Shown here: piece after piece, positions 56,050-64,000 of the stretch
How positions within the stretch are numbered: position 1 is the first letter of the stretch
Layout of the letters: each line of letters starts with the position of its first letter
NCBI GenBank assembly: GCA_910589105.1
Contig: CAJUST010000002.1
Location: forward strand, 154,970-218,969
Source: an uncultured Lachnospiraceae bacterium
Lineage (GTDB): Bacteria; Bacillota; Clostridia; Lachnospirales; Lachnospiraceae
Reading direction: 5' to 3'
DNA length: 64,000 nt
The notes under the pieces: generated by a model
Told to the model about the DNA's origin: nothing
The model's database searches: none
Seen by the model: the letters and a program-made list of their open reading frames with translations, nothing else
Made by a program: the position numbers and the translations under genes

Positions 56050-57215
56050 TTACGGTATTTATCCAAAAGACGATGGATTCTGTCGTATGGGTCAAGTAAA
56101 TCGCTGATGGAAACGTCATGGTTTAAGGTGTCGATAATATAGGCGATATATTTGCTCATATCACAATTAATATAGTAAGGTTTCTCTAAAAGCTCATCTT
56201 CCTGACAGGTCAGGTTTGTCGTCAAAAGACGGTAGATAATGCCTTCTTCATACGCCTTGTCAAATTTCTGAAGGCCGTTTGTGAACAACCCGAATGTCGC
56301 CATCATAAAGATTCTGTTTGCTTTGCGTTTTTTTAGTTCGGTCGCTACATCAATCATGCTGTCGCCTGACGAGATCATATCATCAATAATCAATACGTCT
56401 TTTCCTTCCACTGAGGCGCCTAAAAATTCATGCGCGACAATGGGGTTGCGTCCGTCGATCACTTTGCTGTAATCGCGGCGTTTGTAGAACATTCCCATAT
56501 CAAGGCCAAGGACATTGGCAAGGTATATGGCGCGGTTTGTGCCGCCTTCGTCCGGGCTGATTACCATCATATGGTCATTGTCAATTTTCAAATCTTTTAC
56601 ATTGCTTAAAATGCCTTTAATAAACTGGTAAGAAGGCTGCACCGTGTCAAACCCCTTCAAGGGAATTGCATTCTGGACTTTTGGGTCATGGGCGTCAAAT
56701 GTAATGATATTGTCCACGCCCATATTAATTAGATCCTGAAGCGCAAGCGCGCAGTCTAGGGATTCTCTGGAAGTGCGTTTGTGCTGGCGGCTTTCATATA
56801 GGAAAGGAATGATAACGGTAATCCGTCTTGCCTTTCCGCCTACAGCGGCAATGATACGTTTTAAGTCTGAAAAATGATCGTCCGGTGACATCATATTCTG
56901 ATGTCCGCATAAGGAATAGGTAAGATGATGGTTTGTAACGTCTACCATAAGGTATAAGTCGTAGCCACGGACAGAATCTTTGATTACGCCTTTGGCTTCG
57001 CCGCTTCCAAACCGTGGGCAGGAAGCTTCTACAATATAGGTGTCACGTTTGTAGCTGTTAAGCGTCATCGTGTCGCAGAGTTTGTGTTCCCGTTTCGCCC
57101 GCCATTTCACCAGATACTTGTCCACCTGCGCCCCCATGGTCTGGCAGCTCTCAAGCGGTATCAGGCCAAGAGCCCCTGCGGGAGTCGTTTTTAGTAATCG
57201 TTCATCGTTTGCCAT
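56031..57215 (-). CDS. prs: Ribose-phosphate pyrophosphokinase, long form
   Basis: The 394-residue protein has the PRPP synthetase motifs: IPFLYESRQHKRTSRESLDC (ATP flexible-loop region), DNIITFDAHDPKVQNA, VISPDEGGTNRAIYLANVLG and the PRPP loop VLIIDDMISSGDSM. It makes PRPP from ribose 5-phosphate and ATP for nucleotide, His and Trp synthesis. It is about 75 residues longer than ordinary Prs, mainly at both ends, a form I associate with Lachnospiraceae; the N-terminal 75 residues have no clear match. GGAGG with a 7-base spacer selects the ATG at 57215. It follows dnaI on the minus strand. Confidence 0.9.
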   Translation of the reverse strand: MANDERLLKTTPAGALGLIPLESCQTMGAQVDKYLVKWRAKREHKLCDTMTLNSYKRDTYIVEASCPRFGSGEAKGVIKDSVRGYDLYLMVDVTNHHLTYSLCGHQNMMSPDDHFSDLKRIIAAVGGKARRITVIIPFLYESRQHKRTSRESLDCALALQDLINMGVDNIITFDAHDPKVQNAIPLKGFDTVQPSYQFIKGILSNVKDLKIDNDHMMVISPDEGGTNRAIYLANVLGLDMGMFYKRRDYSKVIDGRNPIVAHEFLGASVEGKDVLIIDDMISSGDSMIDVATELKKRKANRIFMMATFGLFTNGLQKFDKAYEEGIIYRLLTTNLTCQEDELLEKPYYINCDMSKYIAYIIDTLNHDVSISDLLDPYDRIHRLLDKYRKENPSG

Positions 57216-57245
57216 GTTCAATCCTCCATGAAAAATATATATGTT

Positions 57246-58238
57246 TTAATTGTTTCTCAGCTTTTTTTGGATTCGGATATCGTCTCCGAACAGTTTGAGC
57301 ATTACATATCTGCTCGAAATTCTGGAAAATGTGCGTTCGGAGTAAAGTTCCGCTACCTGATTGATAGTCAGGTTCGTCGATATAATGGTAGACCTTTTGC
57401 GGAGAATCCGTTCATTTAAGCACAGAAATAATTGCGATGCCGTAAACGAATTAGGCAGTTCCGTACCCAGATCGTCAATGATCAACAGGTCGCAGTCGAA
57501 AATATTCTGGTGCGCGGCGATAATGTCGTCGTCCGCGGCTTTAGAAAACGTATTTTTACTTAATATATCAAACAATTGAAATGCTGTAAAGTAGATGACT
57601 GAATGGCTTGTATCTAACAGTTCTTTTGCAACACAGTTTGAGAGAAACGTTTTGCCAACGCCCGTATCTCCATAAAAAAAGAGATTGGAAAAGGAAGTGT
57701 CAAATTCATTTAGGAATTTCTTGCATTCTTGTACGGCATTTTGCATTGTCTCGTAGGAAGTCATTCCGGTAGCCGGATTACAGTCCGTTTTCGAGTAGTA
57801 TTCATAGGTAAAATTTTCAAAGTTTTCATCTTTTAAAATGCTTCTGATATTTGACTGGGTATAAACTAAATCAATGGCGCGCTGTTTGAAACAGTGGCAG
57901 CGTTCGTTATTGATGTAGCCGGTATCCTTACAGTCGGGACATTCATACACGGGCTCTAAGTATTGCTCGGAATAACCAAGTTCTTTTAAAATATTTAGGC
58001 GCTGTTGTTTGTAATCCATAAGCTGGCTTCTCAAATTGACAAGAGCAGTGACGTCGCCGTTTAGCAGTTTCCTTGCCTGCGCCAAGGAGCAGGAAGAAAT
58101 GGCGTCGTCGATTGCTTTGAGGCGTTCGTCCTTGCCGTATACCTCTTTGACTCTTGTATCGACTATATGTTGGTTTTTAATCTGTTTTGCATTATATTCC
58201 CGTATAATAATGTCATATTGGGCGTTGCTAAGTGACAT
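57246..58238 (-). CDS. dnaI: DnaC/DnaI-like helicase loader ATPase
   Basis: The 330-residue protein has an N-terminal helical domain (about 1-95), a zinc-binding patch (CPDCKDTGYINNERCHC) and an AAA+ domain with Walker A LFFYGDTGVGKTFLSNCV, Walker B LLIIDDLGTELPN, a sensor TIISTNLT and Arg-rich RISSRY. This is the layout of DnaI/DnaC loaders that place the replicative helicase on DNA with DnaD. The dnaD-domain gene lies directly upstream on the same strand, 19 bases away, so the two form a loader operon. Confidence 0.9.
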   Translation of the reverse strand: MSLSNAQYDIIIREYNAKQIKNQHIVDTRVKEVYGKDERLKAIDDAISSCSLAQARKLLNGDVTALVNLRSQLMDYKQQRLNILKELGYSEQYLEPVYECPDCKDTGYINNERCHCFKQRAIDLVYTQSNIRSILKDENFENFTYEYYSKTDCNPATGMTSYETMQNAVQECKKFLNEFDTSFSNLFFYGDTGVGKTFLSNCVAKELLDTSHSVIYFTAFQLFDILSKNTFSKAADDDIIAAHQNIFDCDLLIIDDLGTELPNSFTASQLFLCLNERILRKRSTIISTNLTINQVAELYSERTFSRISSRYVMLKLFGDDIRIQKKLRNN

Positions 58239-58257
58239 ATATATCTCCTGTCTGTGT

Positions 58258-59319
58258 TTAACGTGTAGTGTTTAAAAGCTGTTTTTCAAGCTGATCGTAA
58301 TTGTAAGTCCGTTGTGGGAAATTATTAAAACGGCCGCCGGGAGAAACCGTTTTAGAAGCCCCTGAGCTTTTGGCGGCTGTGCGGGCTTTTTTATGGGCGG
58401 AATCTAATTTGACAATATCGCTTAAGGTATGCACCTGCTGTTTCAGCCAATTTGCAAGAATGGAATCCGCATATTCAAAACTCGGTTTTCCCGTTGCCTG
58501 AATGGTGCGGCGGCAGGCTTCTTTGATAATGTCCATGGAAAAGGCGTAGGAGCCTGTCCATTTCTGAATGGTCTGGATTTCCGATGAAATTAAGTTCCGT
58601 CCGTTTATGCCAAAAGCGTTCATAACGGCATAAGCGTCCTTTTGATGTGTCATACGGTCCTTTTTGGCTTCCTCTACTGTGTGGATATTTTTTTCTGCCC
58701 ATGAAAGCGCAATCTTTTCCATATACCTTAAGCTGGTATGCCCGTTGCTTATGCAGGTTTCAATCAGGTATTCAATTAAATCCGTTGAAAAATGAAGTTC
58801 ATCATACCAGTAAAGGATCGTGCGGATATCCGTCGGGTTTAAGGTCCTGCCCAGATAGTTTTCCGTTATGAATAAGATTTCCTGAACGGATTCTTCGTCT
58901 AAGAAGCGGTCAAGCTGGTCTAGCGTGTACTGTTCTTTGGAATGCGTTTCGGAAAACGTTTCCGCTACATCTTCTTTTAGTTTTTCTTCGTGGTCGGGAT
59001 CGTATGTTTTTATCGCCTTATATTCCGGTAAGTTTAAGGATATGCCGGTAACTTCATGGCCGGCATTATATTCTAAATGCAGTAACTGCACTTTTTCCCA
59101 GTATAACAGCGCGCGCAGCACATCTTTTTCCGTGTGTTCAAAGATGTCCGCAAGCTCTGAAATCGAGCAGGCGGGTTTATTCTGATCCATGCATCGCAGC
59201 AAGTACAGATAAATTTTTATGTATTCTCCGTTTGCGCTTGTCATATACTTGTCTATGAAGATATTTGGAACACAGGTAGAAGAAAGTAATCCACTGCCAT
59301 TTAATGTAATGTCTGCCAT
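58258..59319 (-). CDS. dnaD: DnaD-domain replication initiation protein
   Basis: The 353-residue protein has an N-terminal winged-helix domain (FIDKYMTSANGEYIKIYLYL, CSISELADIFEHTEKDVLRALLYW) and two C-terminal DnaD_B-type helical repeats (EILFITENYLGRTLNPTDI with WYDELHFSTDLIEYLIETC, and IQKWTGSYAFSMDIIKEAC with YADSILANWL). It is closer in architecture to DnaB/DnaD hybrids of clostridia than to the short DnaD of bacilli. It helps load the helicase with DnaI during initiation and restart. AAGGAAAGGG precedes the ATG. A TATAAT promoter and a DnaA-box cluster lie upstream. Confidence 0.9.
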   Translation of the reverse strand: MADITLNGSGLLSSTCVPNIFIDKYMTSANGEYIKIYLYLLRCMDQNKPACSISELADIFEHTEKDVLRALLYWEKVQLLHLEYNAGHEVTGISLNLPEYKAIKTYDPDHEEKLKEDVAETFSETHSKEQYTLDQLDRFLDEESVQEILFITENYLGRTLNPTDIRTILYWYDELHFSTDLIEYLIETCISNGHTSLRYMEKIALSWAEKNIHTVEEAKKDRMTHQKDAYAVMNAFGINGRNLISSEIQTIQKWTGSYAFSMDIIKEACRRTIQATGKPSFEYADSILANWLKQQVHTLSDIVKLDSAHKKARTAAKSSGASKTVSPGGRFNNFPQRTYNYDQLEKQLLNTTR

Positions 59320-59354
59320 AAAAATTTCCCTTTCCTTTCACAAGTATGTACCCG

Positions 59355-59383
59355 ATTATAGCATGGGTTTTCTGTTTTGAAAA
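59355..59383 (-). promoter_or_regulatory. Promoter for dnaD-dnaI
   Basis: On the minus strand: TTTTCA (complement of 59378-59383), 17-base spacer, TATAAT (complement of 59355-59360). DnaA boxes begin 45 bases upstream of the -35. Confidence 0.65.
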
Positions 59384-59428
59384 GAGCAAATTTTGCGGCA
59401 AACGCAGTAATACCAAGCGTTTCGGAAA

Positions 59429-59566
59429 TGTGGATAATGTGGATAAATATATTTGGAAAAGCATGGGGCATGGAAAAATCAGGGGTTATGCGTTGTGGAA
59501 AAAATAATAAAATCCACATTCCAAATGTTAGTAAAAAAGCATTCAGAATGTGGATAAAGTGGATAA
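59429..59566 (+). promoter_or_regulatory. Cluster of DnaA boxes between dnaD and murC
   Basis: Three perfect TGTGGATAA 9-mers at 59429-59437, 59438-59446 (abutting) and 59549-59557, plus one-mismatch copies at 59494-59502 (TGTGGAAAA) and 59558-59566 (AGTGGATAA), all in one orientation. A weaker reverse copy lies at 59510-59518. The last two are two bases from the murC stop. All this is within 138 bases. Confidence 0.85.
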
Positions 59567-59567
59567 C

Positions 59568-60950
59568 TCAGTGCATAAGTAGCGTTTCCCCGATTTTTAC
59601 AACGTCTCCGGCTCCCATAGTTATCAACAAATCACCGTGTAAACATTTTTTTTCAAGAAATGTTTCAATTTCAGAAAAAGTGTGGAAATAGTATGTTTCC
59701 GTACCTTTTTTCGTTAATCCGTCAACGATGTTCTGGGAGCTTATGCCAAGCGTGTCTGTTTCCCTCGCAGGATAAATGTCCGCCATCACTACAACGTCCG
59801 CAAGGGAAAGCGCATCTGCAAAGCCGGATAAAAATGCTTTCGTCCTTGAATAGGTGTGCGGCTGAAAAACGCAGACAATCCGTTTGTGGGGATAATGTTT
59901 CGCGGCGGAAAGCGTCGCTTTAATTTCCGTCGGATGATGCGCATAGTCGTCAATTACAGTTATGCCGTCTTTGTAAAGCCCTTTGAACTCGAACCTGCGG
60001 TCTGTGCCTTTAAAATCAAACAACCCTTCTGCCACAGCGCGGGAGGAAATGCCAAGCTCTATAGCAGCGGCGGCTGCTGCGAGGGAATTGGACACATTGT
60101 GCGCGCCGGGAACAGCTAAGGTTATGTCAGCGATTGTTTTTCCATGCTTCATCAGCGTATAAGATGCGCATCCCGTTTCATCGTATGCAATATGGGAGGC
60201 ATAATATCCGTCAATCTCTGACAAGCCAAAGGGAATAACCGTTACGGGAAGGTTTTTTGTGAGTTCTTCATAGTCTGTAATTTCGCTGTTGATAAAAATA
60301 ACGCCTCCGCCGCTTGTGTTTTCGGCAAACTTCCGGAAAGAACGGCGGATGTCGGAAATATCCTTAAAAAAATCCAGATGATCTTCTTCTATATTTAAGA
60401 TTAAGCTGTACTTTGGGTGGAAGTTTAGAAAGCTGTTCGTGTATTCACAGGCTTCCGTCAGAAATATATCGGAATGGCCGACGCGGATATTGCCGCCAAT
60501 GGCTTTTAAAATCCCGCCGACGGAAATCGTAGGGTCAGTTTTAGCCGCAAGTAGGATCTGGCTTAACATGGAAGTGGTGGTCGTCTTGCCGTGTGTGCCT
60601 GATACAGCAATGGAATTTTGGTAATTGTCCATAATCTGCCCTAAAAGCTCTGCGCGGGAAAGCATGGGTATGCCCATTTCCTTTGCGGCGGCAAATTCCG
60701 GATTGTCCGGACGGATTGCGGCAGTATAGACGACAGCGTCGATTTCTTCTGTAATGTGTTCCGCAGACTGCGGATAGGAAATGCGGGCGCCCCGTTTGGA
60801 AAGCTGGTTTGTAAGCGGAGAAGGCTGCATATCGGAGCCGGAGACGCTGAACCGTTCTTCTAAGAGAATTTCGGCAAGCCCGCTCATGCTGATGCCTCCG
60901 ATGCCGATAAAGTGAATGTGGATCGGTTGCCTGAAATTGATTTGATACAT
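59568..60950 (-). CDS. murC: UDP-N-acetylmuramate--L-alanine ligase
   Basis: The 460-residue Mur ligase starts with the Rossmann-like HIHFIGIGGISMSGLAEILL, has the ATP loop SIAVSGTHGKTTTTSMLSQI, the EACEYTNSFL and NIEEDHLDFF metal-site segments, and DDYAHHPTEIKATLSAAK in the C-terminal domain. It adds L-alanine to UDP-MurNAc, the first step of stem-peptide synthesis; murE for the third residue is at 35.6 kb. The ATG at 60950, with CAGG upstream, fits the family; upstream in-frame codons give an extra 38 low-complexity residues and are rejected. The stop is two bases from the DnaA-box cluster. Confidence 0.95.
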   Translation of the reverse strand: MYQINFRQPIHIHFIGIGGISMSGLAEILLEERFSVSGSDMQPSPLTNQLSKRGARISYPQSAEHITEEIDAVVYTAAIRPDNPEFAAAKEMGIPMLSRAELLGQIMDNYQNSIAVSGTHGKTTTTSMLSQILLAAKTDPTISVGGILKAIGGNIRVGHSDIFLTEACEYTNSFLNFHPKYSLILNIEEDHLDFFKDISDIRRSFRKFAENTSGGGVIFINSEITDYEELTKNLPVTVIPFGLSEIDGYYASHIAYDETGCASYTLMKHGKTIADITLAVPGAHNVSNSLAAAAAAIELGISSRAVAEGLFDFKGTDRRFEFKGLYKDGITVIDDYAHHPTEIKATLSAAKHYPHKRIVCVFQPHTYSRTKAFLSGFADALSLADVVVMADIYPARETDTLGISSQNIVDGLTKKGTETYYFHTFSEIETFLEKKCLHGDLLITMGAGDVVKIGETLLMH

Positions 60951-60999
60951 GATTTTTACCTGTCCATTCTTTATTTTAAACATTTTATTCTTATAATCT

Positions 61000-61027
61000 A
61001 TTATAACCAAGAAAATGTATTTTGCAA
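61000..61027 (-). promoter_or_regulatory. Promoter for murC
   Basis: On the minus strand: TTGCAA (complement of 61022-61027), 16-base spacer, TATAAT (complement of 61000-61005). It is divergent from the glgC promoter about 60 bases away. Confidence 0.7.
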
Positions 61028-61082
61028 ATTCGTTATTTTTTACAAAAAATAGTAAAATTTGCAATTTATCTTGTGAAAACTG

Positions 61083-61112
61083 TTGTACAAAAAATTATAA
61101 GTATGATATAAT
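61083..61112 (+). promoter_or_regulatory. Promoter for glgC-glgD
   Basis: TTGTAC (61083-61088), 18-base spacer, TATAAT (61107-61112). Confidence 0.62.
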
Positions 61113-61152
61113 TTATTTATCACATAATGAAAGTTGACGAGAGGTGAGTGAT

Positions 61153-62427
61153 ATGATTCGAAAAGAAATGATAGCAATGCTATTAGCAGGCGGACAGGGA
61201 AGCAGATTAGGCGTACTGACGGCGAATGTGGCCAAACCGGCAGTAGCATTTGGCGGAAAATACCGCATTATTGACTTCCCATTAAGTAACTGCATCAATT
61301 CAGGGATTGATACGGTGGGCGTTCTGACACAGTATCAGCCGCTTCAGTTAAATTCTCATATAGGAATAGGCATTCCGTGGGATTTAGACCGGAATCATGG
61401 AGGCGTAACCGTTCTTCCTCCCTATGAAAAGAATGACAGCAGTGAGTGGTATACAGGCACTGCCAATGCAATTTACCAGAACTTAAGCTATATCGAAAGT
61501 TATAACCCGGAATATGTGCTGATTCTTTCCGGGGATCATATCTACAAGATGGATTATGAAGTTATGCTTGATTTCCATAAGGAGAATCATGCAGACGTCA
61601 CAATAGCCGCTATGCCGGTTCCGATGGAAGAAGCGAGCCGTTTCGGCATTGTAGTGACGGACGAGAATAAAAAGATAAAGGAATTTGAAGAAAAACCGGA
61701 GAAGCCGAGCAGCAATTTAGCTTCCATGGGTATTTATATTTTTACTTGGAGCGTATTAAGGGAAGCTTTGATTGCGAAAAAGGATCAGGGCAACTGTGAT
61801 TTTGGCAAGCATATTATCCCATATTGCCATGAAGGCGGAAAGAGGCTTTTCGCTTATGAATATAATGGATACTGGAAAGACGTTGGGACGCTTGGCTCCT
61901 ATTGGGAAGCGAATATGGAGCTTGTAGATCTGATTCCTGAGTTTAATCTTTACGAAGAATATTGGAAAATCTATACCAAGATCGACAATGCGGAACCGCA
62001 GTATATTTCACAGGATTCTGTGATTGAAAAGAGCATTATCGGCGATGGGACGGAAATTTTTGGGGAAGTGTATAATTCCGTGATAGGCGCAGGCGTGACG
62101 ATTGGGAAAGGGACAGTCGTTCGGGATTCCATCATTATGAAAGATACCTGCATTGGAGAAAACTGCGTCCTTGAAAAAGCCATTATCGCAGAAAATTGTA
62201 AAATCGAAAGCGATGTTTCGCTTGGCGTGGGAGACGAAGCAAAGAGCAAACTCAATGACCAGATTTATGCGTTTGGGCTTGTTACCATTGGGGAAAATTC
62301 CTATATCCCATCTAATGTAAAAATCGGGAAGAATACTGCAATTTCCGGGACGACGAAATCAGAAGATTATCCGGACGGTATGCTTGCCGGAGGAGAATAT
62401 ATTATTAAGGCAGGTGAAGATAAATGA
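61153..62427 (+). CDS. glgC: Glucose-1-phosphate adenylyltransferase
   Basis: The 424-residue protein has the nucleotidyltransferase signature MLLAGGQGSRLGVLTANVAK, KPAVAFGGKYRIIDFPLSNC, the sugar-phosphate motif ILSGDHIYKMDYE, FEEKPEKPSSN and a C-terminal left-handed beta-helix with IIGDGTEIFG-like hexapeptides. It makes ADP-glucose, the donor for glycogen synthesis. GAGGTG with a 6-base spacer selects ATG 61153. It overlaps glgD by four bases; the two proteins form the GlgC/GlgD enzyme seen in Bacillota. The glycogen synthase gene is not in this window. Confidence 0.95.
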   Translation: MIRKEMIAMLLAGGQGSRLGVLTANVAKPAVAFGGKYRIIDFPLSNCINSGIDTVGVLTQYQPLQLNSHIGIGIPWDLDRNHGGVTVLPPYEKNDSSEWYTGTANAIYQNLSYIESYNPEYVLILSGDHIYKMDYEVMLDFHKENHADVTIAAMPVPMEEASRFGIVVTDENKKIKEFEEKPEKPSSNLASMGIYIFTWSVLREALIAKKDQGNCDFGKHIIPYCHEGGKRLFAYEYNGYWKDVGTLGSYWEANMELVDLIPEFNLYEEYWKIYTKIDNAEPQYISQDSVIEKSIIGDGTEIFGEVYNSVIGAGVTIGKGTVVRDSIIMKDTCIGENCVLEKAIIAENCKIESDVSLGVGDEAKSKLNDQIYAFGLVTIGENSYIPSNVKIGKNTAISGTTKSEDYPDGMLAGGEYIIKAGEDK

Positions 62428-63542
62428 AGGCATTAGGGATTATTCTCGCAGGCGGTAACAGCAACCGTATGCAGCAGCTTACAAACCACAGGGCAGTTTC
62501 AGCGATGCCGGTTGGCGGAAGCTACCGCTGCATTGACTTTGCGCTGAGTAATATGAGCAATTCCCGCATTCATACAGTGGCGGTGTTGACACAGTACAAT
62601 GCAAGATCTTTGAATGAGCATTTAAGCTCGTCGAAGTGGTGGGATTTTGGAAGAAAGCAGGGCGGCCTGTTTACGTTTACGCCGACAGTCACCACGACGA
62701 ATAACTGGTGGTACCGCGGAACGGCCGATGCAATGTATCAGAACATCGACTTTTTAAAGAGGCGCCATGAGCCTTATGTGATTATCAGCAGCGGCGACTG
62801 TGTATATAAGGTAGACTATAATGAACTGCTTGATTACCATATTGAGAAAAAGGCGGATATTACTGTAGTATGTAAAGATATGCCTGCAGAAGCGGATATC
62901 AGCCGTTACGGAGTGATCCGTATGAATGAAGATGCAAGGATCGTAGAATTTGAAGAAAAACCGATGATTGCAAGTTCCAACACGATTTCCGCAGGCATAT
63001 ACATTATCCGCAGGCGCCAGCTTATTGAAATGTTAGAGCGATGCGCTGAAGAAGAACGCTATGATTTCGTATCGGATATTCTGATACGTTATAAGAGCTT
63101 GAAACGGATTTACGGATATAAGTTAAAGACTTATTGGAGCAATATTGCTTCCGTAGATTCTTATTATAAGACGAATATGGATTTTCTTGACCCAGAAGTG
63201 AGGAAATTTTTCTTCCGTGACGAACCAAAGATTGCTACAAAAATTGACGATCTTCCTCCGGCAAAATACAATGCAGGTTCCGATGTGCGCAACAGTCTCG
63301 TAGCCAGTGGATGTATTATTAACAGTAAAGTGGAAAATTCTGTTTTGTTTAAAAAGGCATTCGTCGGCAAGAACTGCGTAATAAAAAATTCAATTATACT
63401 GAACGACGTCTATATTGGAGACAATACGCATATTGAAAATTGTATTGTAGAAAGCCATAACACATTACGGGCGAACACATATTATTGCGGCGAAAACGGC
63501 GTGAAAATTGTCTATGAAGACAATGCCAGATATGTAATGTAA
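62424..63542 (+). CDS. glgD: Glucose-1-phosphate adenylyltransferase subunit GlgD
   Basis: The 372-residue paralogue of GlgC starts MKALGIILAGGNSNRMQQLT; the catalytic GxGxRL loop is altered to GGNSNRM, the usual mark of the regulatory GlgD subunit. It keeps the core IDFALSNMSNSRIHTVAVLT, VIISSGDCVYKVDYNELLDY and FEEKPMIASSN, and ends in a short beta-helix. In Bacillota GlgD raises the activity of GlgC in a hetero-oligomer. The ATGA overlap with glgC couples translation. Confidence 0.94.
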   Translation: MKALGIILAGGNSNRMQQLTNHRAVSAMPVGGSYRCIDFALSNMSNSRIHTVAVLTQYNARSLNEHLSSSKWWDFGRKQGGLFTFTPTVTTTNNWWYRGTADAMYQNIDFLKRRHEPYVIISSGDCVYKVDYNELLDYHIEKKADITVVCKDMPAEADISRYGVIRMNEDARIVEFEEKPMIASSNTISAGIYIIRRRQLIEMLERCAEEERYDFVSDILIRYKSLKRIYGYKLKTYWSNIASVDSYYKTNMDFLDPEVRKFFFRDEPKIATKIDDLPPAKYNAGSDVRNSLVASGCIINSKVENSVLFKKAFVGKNCVIKNSIILNDVYIGDNTHIENCIVESHNTLRANTYYCGENGVKIVYEDNARYVM

Positions 63543-63599
63543 AGATTGTACCGGTAATTTTAAGAGAAGGGACTGTTATGCGGCAAAGGGGGAAGGATT

Positions 63600-63869
63600 A
63601 TGCAGATAACAGATGTTAGGATACGCAAAGTGGAAAAGGAAGGCAAGATGAAAGCCGTCGTTTCAATTACGATTGATGAAGAATTTGTAATACATGACAT
63701 TAAAGTCATAGAAGGGGATAAGGGATTATTTATTGCTATGCCCAGCCGTAAGGCGGCTGACGGTGAATATCGGGATATTGCGCATCCGATTAATTCTGAA
63801 ACCAGAGAGAAAATTCAAAATCTGATTTTAGAAAAATATGAAGCGGATATTCTTGCCAGAGAAGAATGA
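63600..63869 (+). CDS. spoVG: Septation/sporulation regulator SpoVG
   Basis: The 89-residue protein matches SpoVG closely: MQITDVRIRKVEKEGKMKAV, the DEEFVIHDIKVIEGDKGLFI core and the motif MPSRKAADGEYRDIAHPINS. It is a site-specific DNA/RNA-binding regulator that affects septum formation and spore development. The C-terminal helix (EKIQNLILEKYEADI) is intact and the length is normal for the family. GGGGGAAGG precedes the ATG. It is followed by a terminator hairpin near the window end. Confidence 0.95.
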   Translation: MQITDVRIRKVEKEGKMKAVVSITIDEEFVIHDIKVIEGDKGLFIAMPSRKAADGEYRDIAHPINSETREKIQNLILEKYEADILAREE

Positions 63870-63946
63870 GAGTTTTAGGCTTCATAAATTGGATCTTCCA
63901 GTTAGAGAAGAATAGATATTTTAGGTCAAAATACGATTATTTTAGG

Positions 63947-63988
63947 AAAGGGGCTGTCGCACTAAATAATTAGTGCGCAGCTCCTTTT
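63947..63988 (+). terminator. Terminator after spoVG
   Basis: AAAGGGGCTG-T-CGCACTAA pairs with TTAGTGCGCAGCTCCTTT around an ATAA loop, with one bulged T and one wobble, and runs into TTTTCT. Confidence 0.75.
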
Positions 63989-64000
63989 CTGTACAAAAAA

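Noticed and set aside
59320..59567. The DnaA-box region as the chromosomal origin oriC
   Set aside because: No dnaA, dnaN, recF, rpmH or gyr genes are near, and both flanking genes point the same way. A regulatory or titration site is more likely.
1..64000. CRISPR arrays, insertion sequences, prophage genes, rRNA genes or self-splicing introns
   Set aside because: Reading through the window gave no regularly spaced repeats, no transposase, integrase or phage structural frames, and no rRNA-like sequence.

Overview
This window looks like a chromosomal segment of an anaerobic, spore-forming, flagellated Bacillota of the Lachnospiraceae/Clostridia type. The evidence is the gene content: an alpha/beta-type SASP, spoIIR, a gerA-type germination receptor, spoVG, a ferredoxin-linked [FeFe]-hydrogenase, meso-DAP-type MurE, mbl next to flagellar rod genes, and a glgC-glgD pair. 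Strong purine-rich Shine-Dalgarno sites and TTGTAA/TATAAT-type promoters fit as well. No species is claimed.

Layout. 1-6 kb: end of lysA, tRNA-Leu(CAA), pgeF, a DUF1905 protein, a Na/Pi cotransporter, a GNAT acetyltransferase and a group-B-like [FeFe]-hydrogenase. 6-15 kb: an OmpR-type two-component system, then a four-gene block (leucine-rich-repeat protein, DUF2201/VWA protein, MoxR-type AAA+ ATPase, ABC-class ATPase of the PF09818 type). 15-22.7 kb: mbl, two rod/hook-basal-body proteins, rod-binding protein, recD2, comFC, yvyF-like gene and a DUF1653 protein. 22.7-28.7 kb: CYTH and DJ-1 proteins (minus), SASP, an rRNA methyltransferase, relQ-like synthetase, an uncharacterised minus-strand gene with a flagellar-sigma-like -10, ispE and a GntR regulator. 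28.7-35.4 kb: gerA, a gerAB-gerAC fusion, spoIIR, a Rieske oxidoreductase and a secreted Ig-like protein whose gene is bracketed by a perfect 19-bp inverted repeat. 35.5-44 kb: murE, priA, def, fmt, yugP-type protease, rsmB and rlmN, followed by a broken restriction-modification remnant (deleted dcm plus vsr). 44.8-55.2 kb: MacAB-like exporter, a chemotaxis receptor, an Arg-rich coat-like protein behind a sigma-K-like promoter, a large secreted protein with a degenerate C39-like domain, and an AGCS symporter with an inserted domain. 55.2-64 kb: HPr-like protein, DUF6465 protein, prs, dnaI and dnaD (minus), a cluster of DnaA boxes, murC (minus), glgC-glgD and spoVG.

How the parts fit. Much of the window is housekeeping (peptidoglycan precursors, translation start and ribosome modification, replication restart and helicase loading) interleaved with sporulation/germination and motility genes. 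Several sporulation and flagellar genes have sequence-level promoter candidates for their expected sigma factors (sigma-F before spoIIR, sigma-G before the SASP, sigma-K before the coat-like gene, flagellar sigma before the rod operon).

Most worth following up: the inverted-repeat-bounded Ig-like gene, the DnaA-box cluster upstream of dnaD-dnaI, the four-gene LRR/VWA/MoxR/ABC block as a possible undescribed multi-component system, the GerAB-GerAC fusion, and the AGCS symporter carrying an inserted domain. All product calls come from reading motifs and context; no database search was run.
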